DNA of 37,147 nucleotides, taken from positions 1-37,147 of the forward strand of contig JAEYWA010000274.1 of the NCBI GenBank assembly GCA_023431385.1, in the 5' to 3' direction. The notes under the pieces are model-generated. The model was not told where the DNA came from. It did not search any database and was given only the letters and a program-made list of their open reading frames with translations. The translations under genes were made by a program, and so were the position numbers. Below, piece by piece: positions 33,136 to 37,147 of the stretch (its first letter is position 1; the number at the start of each line of letters is the position of its first letter). This DNA comes from Bacillota bacterium. Its GTDB lineage: Bacteria > Bacillota > Clostridia > Acetivibrionales > DSM-1351.

Positions 33136-34581
33136 ATGACAGCAGCTAATTTTAGCGATTACCATTTAAGCAGTGAGCTTATCAAAGCTATTGAAATATT
33201 GAATTATAAAAATCCCACAAAGGTTCAGCAAAAGGTCATTCCAGCTTTATTGAACGATCGGGATATAATTGTGAAATCCAGGACCGGTAGCGGAAAAACG
33301 GCGGCTTTTGCCATCCCGTTTTGTCAAATGGTGGAGTGGGAGGAGAACAAGCCTCAGGCATTAGTAATTACTCCAACCAGAGAATTAGCCATACAGGTGA
33401 AGGAAGATATATTTAATATAGGCAGATTCAAGAGAATAAAAGTTTCAGCCATATATGGCAAGTCTCCTTTCTATAATCAGGAGAAGGAACTTAAGCAAAA
33501 AACTCACATTGTTGTGGGAACACCCGGCCGTATTATAGATCATTTGGAAAAAGCAACACTTGATACATCAAATATTCGTTATCTTGTTATAGATGAAGCT
33601 GACGAAATGCTCAATATGGGATTTATAGAACAAATTGAAGCCATAATCAGGCAAATCCCTGAAGATAGAGTCACAGTCCTGTTATCTGCAACTATGCCCA
33701 AAGGAATAGTGGAATTATGCGGTAAGTATATAAAAGAACCGGAAATGGTTGAGGTTGAGGAGCAAAACACAACAGCAGCCAGGATTGAGCAGGTAAAATA
33801 TATTGTCGAAGCAAAAGGAAAATTGAAATTACTCAAAGATATTTCAGTAGTTGAGAATCCTGAAAGCTGCATAATTTTCTGTAATACCAGGCAAATGGTA
33901 GATGCTTTGCAACACGAACTCGCCATAAATAGATATTCCTGTCAAAAAATACATGGCGACATGGATCAAAGAGATAGACAGCGAGTGATGAATGACTTTA
34001 AACTGGGATATTTCAGATATCTCGTAGCAACAGATGTAGCCGCCAGAGGAATTGATATAGAAAATATATCTCTGGTAATTAATTATGATGTCCCTCAGGA
34101 CAGTGAGAGCTATGTGCATAGAATAGGTAGAACCGGTCGTGTGAATAACACAGGAAAAGCTATAACTTTTGAAACCGATGCTGATGAAAAGTATATTAAA
34201 GCTATTGAACAGTATATTGGAAAGGAAATTTCGTTGGGATTGCTTCCTGATAAAGAGACTGTAAGCAGCTTAAGAGAGCAATTTAATGAAAAAATGGCTA
34301 GTGCTCCTGCTTTAAAAGAAGCTAAAGGAGCAGGCCTAAGTAAAGAAATTATGAAACTGCACATAAATGCAGGTAAAAAGACAAAAATGAGGCCAGTTGA
34401 TATAGTTGGAACTCTCTGTAATATAAAGGGTATGACGGCTGAAGATATCGGCATTATTAATATAGCTGATGTTTCGACCTTTGTTGAAATACTAAACAAC
34501 AAAGGAGAACTTGTTTATAGAGAACTTCAGAAAACTCCTATTAAGGGAAGGCTCAGGAGGGTTAGCAAAACAGAGGTGTAA
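33136..34581 (+). CDS. dbpA: DEAD-box RNA helicase with DbpA-type RNA-binding domain
   Basis: 481 residues, the length of B. subtilis YxiN/DbpA. All helicase motifs are in order: Q motif (N-P-T-K-V-Q-Q), S-R-T-G-S-G-K-T (48-55), P-T-R-E-L-A, D-E-A-D (153-156), S-A-T, A-T-D-V-A-A-R-G-I-D and H-R-I-G-R-T-G-R. The C-terminal ~75 residues (K-M-R-P-V-D-I-V-G-T-L, D-I-G-I-I-N-I, T-P-I-K-G-R) are a DbpA RNA-binding domain, which binds 23S rRNA helix 92 in characterised members. It should act in large-subunit assembly. The ribosome site is weak (GTGAAG). Confidence 0.92.
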   Translation: MTAANFSDYHLSSELIKAIEILNYKNPTKVQQKVIPALLNDRDIIVKSRTGSGKTAAFAIPFCQMVEWEENKPQALVITPTRELAIQVKEDIFNIGRFKRIKVSAIYGKSPFYNQEKELKQKTHIVVGTPGRIIDHLEKATLDTSNIRYLVIDEADEMLNMGFIEQIEAIIRQIPEDRVTVLLSATMPKGIVELCGKYIKEPEMVEVEEQNTTAARIEQVKYIVEAKGKLKLLKDISVVENPESCIIFCNTRQMVDALQHELAINRYSCQKIHGDMDQRDRQRVMNDFKLGYFRYLVATDVAARGIDIENISLVINYDVPQDSESYVHRIGRTGRVNNTGKAITFETDADEKYIKAIEQYIGKEISLGLLPDKETVSSLREQFNEKMASAPALKEAKGAGLSKEIMKLHINAGKKTKMRPVDIVGTLCNIKGMTAEDIGIINIADVSTFVEILNNKGELVYRELQKTPIKGRLRRVSKTEV

Positions 34582-34719
34582 AGGTAATAATAAACATTCA
34601 TAAATTGTACGTAAAAGGGTACAAAACGTGTGGTCAAAAATAAAAGTCTAAGATAACATATTAATATCAAAAAATTATGTAGCGGGCGTTATGCATCGCA
34701 ATCTATCAGGAGGCTTTTA

Positions 34720-35967
34720 ATGAATCTGGCTATTCAACAAAAAACAAGTAATCGTTGGATCCCCGTAATCGCAAGTATCGCAATTCAAATGTGTTTAGGA
34801 ACTGCTTACATCTGGAGTGTATTTCAATCGTTCCTTATTAAAGGCAAAGCTACTCCCGACGCTTTATTTGACTGGCCTGCAACGCATGGCACTCTGGCTT
34901 ATGCGTTACTGTTAGGAGTATTAACCTTTGGAAGTACCATTGGGGGAAGAATTCAAGATAAAATAAAGAATCCACGACCTGTTATAATCGCTGGAGGCAT
35001 TGTAATGGGAATCGGATTCTTTATTGCACAATTCACAACTGAGTCAACTCCCTGGTTGTTATGGCTCTCATATGGCGTATTAGGAGGTTTTGGTATGGGT
35101 ATGGCTTATACTACTACCATTTCAACCTGTCAAAAGTGGTTCCCGGACAAAAGAGGTCTGGTAACAGGAATAATTGTCGCAGCTCTTGGTTTCGGAGGTT
35201 TGATTTTCACACCGGTTTCAGAAGCTTTAATTGCAAATATAGGAGTGCTTAAGACCTTTGCAGTATTAGGAGGCATATTTATTATTGTTACTTTAATAGG
35301 ATCAATGTTTATTAAAAATCCTCCTGAGGGCTTTACACCTGCAAACTGGACACCTTCAGTAAAAAATGGCGGACAGATAGTTCAGAATTATTCACCGGGT
35401 GAGGTTATCAAAATGCCTCAGTTCTATCTGGTAACCTTGGCACTTATGTGTGCAACTGCGGCAGGTTCTATGATGATCCCCATGGCTAAAATCCTTGGTT
35501 TACAGCCTGACAGCGGGTTGACAACGGGAGCTGCGGTGGCAGGCGTAATGATTATATCGGGCTGCAACTCATTCGGCCGAGTATTTTGGGGTTGGGTTTC
35601 AGACAAGCTTGGCAGAAAGCAGACAATACTAATACTTTTGCTATTAACAGGTATTTCAATTATCACAGTATCCTTTGCAAAAGCATATTTAATGCTCGTT
35701 ATAATAGCAATCATAGGCTTCTCATATGGAGGCTTCCTCGGAGTATTCCCAGCATTGACAGCAGACTTCTGGGGCACAAAAAACGGAGCGCAAATATATG
35801 GCATGGTTCTTCTTGGCTTTGGCGTAGGTGCAGTCGCATCCTCTTACATAGTAGCTTACTTCAGTAAGACAAAAGACTTTTCAACAGCATTTACAATAGC
35901 CGCTATCGCTTCAGTGGTTGGTATATTGATAATATCACTTGTAAAAATTCCAAGAAAAAAGGAATAA
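34720..35967 (+). CDS. OFA-family MFS transporter
   Basis: 415 residues, twelve membrane segments. The N-terminal N-R-W-I-P-V-I-A-S-I-A-I-Q-M-C-L-G-T-A-Y-I-W-S-V-F segment and the W-G-W-V-S-D-K-L-G-R-K loop between the halves mark the oxalate/formate antiporter (OFA) group of the major facilitator superfamily. Members move small carboxylates such as oxalate, formate, lactate or pyruvate. AGGAGG precedes the ATG, and a very strong terminator follows the stop, so it is a single-gene unit. Confidence 0.9.
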   Translation: MNLAIQQKTSNRWIPVIASIAIQMCLGTAYIWSVFQSFLIKGKATPDALFDWPATHGTLAYALLLGVLTFGSTIGGRIQDKIKNPRPVIIAGGIVMGIGFFIAQFTTESTPWLLWLSYGVLGGFGMGMAYTTTISTCQKWFPDKRGLVTGIIVAALGFGGLIFTPVSEALIANIGVLKTFAVLGGIFIIVTLIGSMFIKNPPEGFTPANWTPSVKNGGQIVQNYSPGEVIKMPQFYLVTLALMCATAAGSMMIPMAKILGLQPDSGLTTGAAVAGVMIISGCNSFGRVFWGWVSDKLGRKQTILILLLLTGISIITVSFAKAYLMLVIIAIIGFSYGGFLGVFPALTADFWGTKNGAQIYGMVLLGFGVGAVASSYIVAYFSKTKDFSTAFTIAAIASVVGILIISLVKIPRKKE

Positions 35968-35979
35968 TCATCTAAATTG

Positions 35980-36040
35980 AAAAAGCCGCTTTTGCATGGT
36001 ATTCCGGCTATTTGCCGGTCATTGCAAAAGCGGCTTTTTT
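35980..36040 (+). terminator. Very strong intrinsic terminator with nested hairpin
   Basis: A 17-bp perfect stem (35980-35996 with 36023-36039; core AGCCGCTTTTGCA) ends in TTTTTT. Its 26-nt loop holds a second hairpin CCGGC / GCCGG (36004-36008 with 36014-36018). Confidence 0.92.
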
Positions 36041-36220
36041 ACTAAAAATGGTCAATAGATACACGCCGTTCATTTATAAAAATTATTAAGAAAAGATGAA
36101 AATTAAAAGAATTTTGTCTAAGAAAGTAAGTGACAGCCTTCGACAGATTATTCAAAAAGAAAAAGGTATTATAGATTAATATGAAATATATTGTTTTATG
36201 CAAAGAAGAGTAGGGTGAAT

Positions 36221-37147
36221 ATGCTGACGTTCAGTTATGTTGAGATTAATTTGATTGCTGTCACTATTTTGATTATTATTTTCTTTAATATAAGGAACAA
36301 AAAAGATAGATACCTGTATGATCAGAAGCTTTTCAGCCTATTATTATTCTTTAATACGTTGATTCTGCTGTTTGATACTCTCACATGGGTCTTCAACATG
36401 AGAATCGGTGAAACTGCAAGATATATCAATATAGTTTCTAATACCATCTATTATATGCTAAACCCTGTACCTTGCATGATATGGGCTCTTTATGCGGATT
36501 TCAATATATAAAAAATGAACATCGGATTAAGAGGATAAGTATACCACTTTGCATTCCTGTACTATTTAATGCTATCCTTACCGTGTTGAGCCCTTTTAAG
36601 GAATTTTTATTTTATGTTGACACCAACAACAGCTATCATAGGGGTGATTTATTTCTTATAATGTGTGTTATCAACTGCTCTTACTTTGTAGTTACCTTTA
36701 TTAAGCTTATTAAACGAAAAAACAAGCTTGAAAGAAATCAATTCATTGCTCTTGTTACCTTTGCTGTTCTGCCGTTTCTAGCTGCGATTCTTCAAATAAT
36801 GTTTTATGGAATTTCTGTTATTTGGGTCTCTATGGCTCTTTCGATGCTTTTTGTTTTTGTGCACATTCAGAATAATCAGCTGTATACTGATTATCTTACA
36901 CGGGTGTATAATCGCAGACAGCTGGATAATTACCTTTATCAGAAAATAAAGCACAGGGTACACAACACTAAATATCTTGCAGGCATAATGATTGATGTTA
37001 ACTCCTTTAAGCAGATCAATGACCTCTACGGGCATACGGCTGGTGACAATGCCTTAATATGTGTAGCCGACATTCTTAAAAGGAGCTTCAGAAAGAATGA
37101 TTTTATTGCGAGATATGGCGGTGATGAGTTTGTAATAATTGTTGAAA
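36221..37147 (+). pseudogene. Membrane diguanylate cyclase, frameshifted and cut by the window end
   Basis: The first frame starts at 36221 (AGGGTG upstream) with three or more membrane segments and stops at 36511. A second frame carries on smoothly from F-Q-Y-I-K-N-E-H-R (36499 onward) through more membrane segments into a GGDEF domain: D-Y-L-T-R-V-Y-N-R-R, I-D-V-N-S-F-K-Q-I-N-D-L-Y-G-H, an inhibitory-site R-K-N-D and R-Y-G-G-D-E-F at the window edge. Adding one T to the TTT run at 36499-36501 would restore a single gene. The intact catalytic motif points to a recent mutation or sequencing error. Whether an EAL domain follows lies outside the window. Confidence 0.8.

Overview
The window looks like a chromosomal segment from a low-GC, anaerobic, polysaccharide-degrading member of the Clostridia. 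The gene content (CUT1-type oligosaccharide importer driven by a YesM/YesN two-component system, two family-95 glycoside hydrolases, Gram-positive-type SOS boxes, YoaP and OFA families, small Clostridia-style coat-like proteins) fits the Ruminiclostridium / Clostridium cellulolyticum group best. This is inference from gene families; no rRNA or tRNA lies in the window.

Layout. (1) 1-2347: effector-binding (GyrI-like) protein, then a GNAT-YoaP protein coupled to an SPL-type radical SAM protein. (2) 2427-3700, minus strand: a ribbon-helix-helix protein followed by a CPBP membrane protease that is broken by one frameshift. (3) 4014-5573: an ACT-ACT-metallo-beta-lactamase fusion. (4) 5603-9174, mostly minus strand: DNA-damage genes (an SRAP protein with a repeat-encoded Ser/Ala-rich insert; a Y-family polymerase under a LexA box followed by two paralogous small proteins) mixed with a 46-residue ORF and a Pro/Gln-repeat protein. 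(5) 9326-23740: the core locus, a carbohydrate sensing, import and hydrolysis cluster: promoter, 10-codon leader ORF and a 320-nt untranslated leader, two tandem AraC-type response regulators, a YesM-like histidine kinase, two permeases, a lipoprotein binding protein and two GH95 enzymes. (6) 23741-24227: a scar carrying a duplicated dinB promoter with a second LexA box, plus a small decayed ORF. (7) 24228-27431: PHP phosphoesterase, GNAT, an unrecognised 372-residue protein and a gutted glycosyltransferase. (8) 27477-30978: an OmpR-type two-component system around a BcrAB-like ABC exporter. (9) 31162-37147: Gly-rich coat-like protein, a possible minus-strand terminated RNA, threonine aldolase, DbpA-type RNA helicase, OFA-family MFS transporter, and a diguanylate cyclase that is frameshifted and cut by the window edge.

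How the genes work together. The kinase would sense an extracellular sugar or binding-protein complex and phosphorylate one or both YesN-like regulators. These would activate the importer at a clear sigma-A promoter (14798-14826). The importer brings in fucosylated or L-galactosylated oligosaccharides, which the two signal-less GH95 enzymes trim in the cytoplasm. The second two-component system most likely controls the adjacent BcrAB-like exporter in response to an envelope-active compound.

The items most worth a second look are the leader region 9326-9741, the second SOS-box scar at 23866-23969, the dinB-linked small-protein pair, the 9-bp repeat inside the SRAP gene, the ACT-MBL fusion, and two single-base frameshifts that both sit in T runs. 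I did not find CRISPR arrays, IS elements or phage genes.
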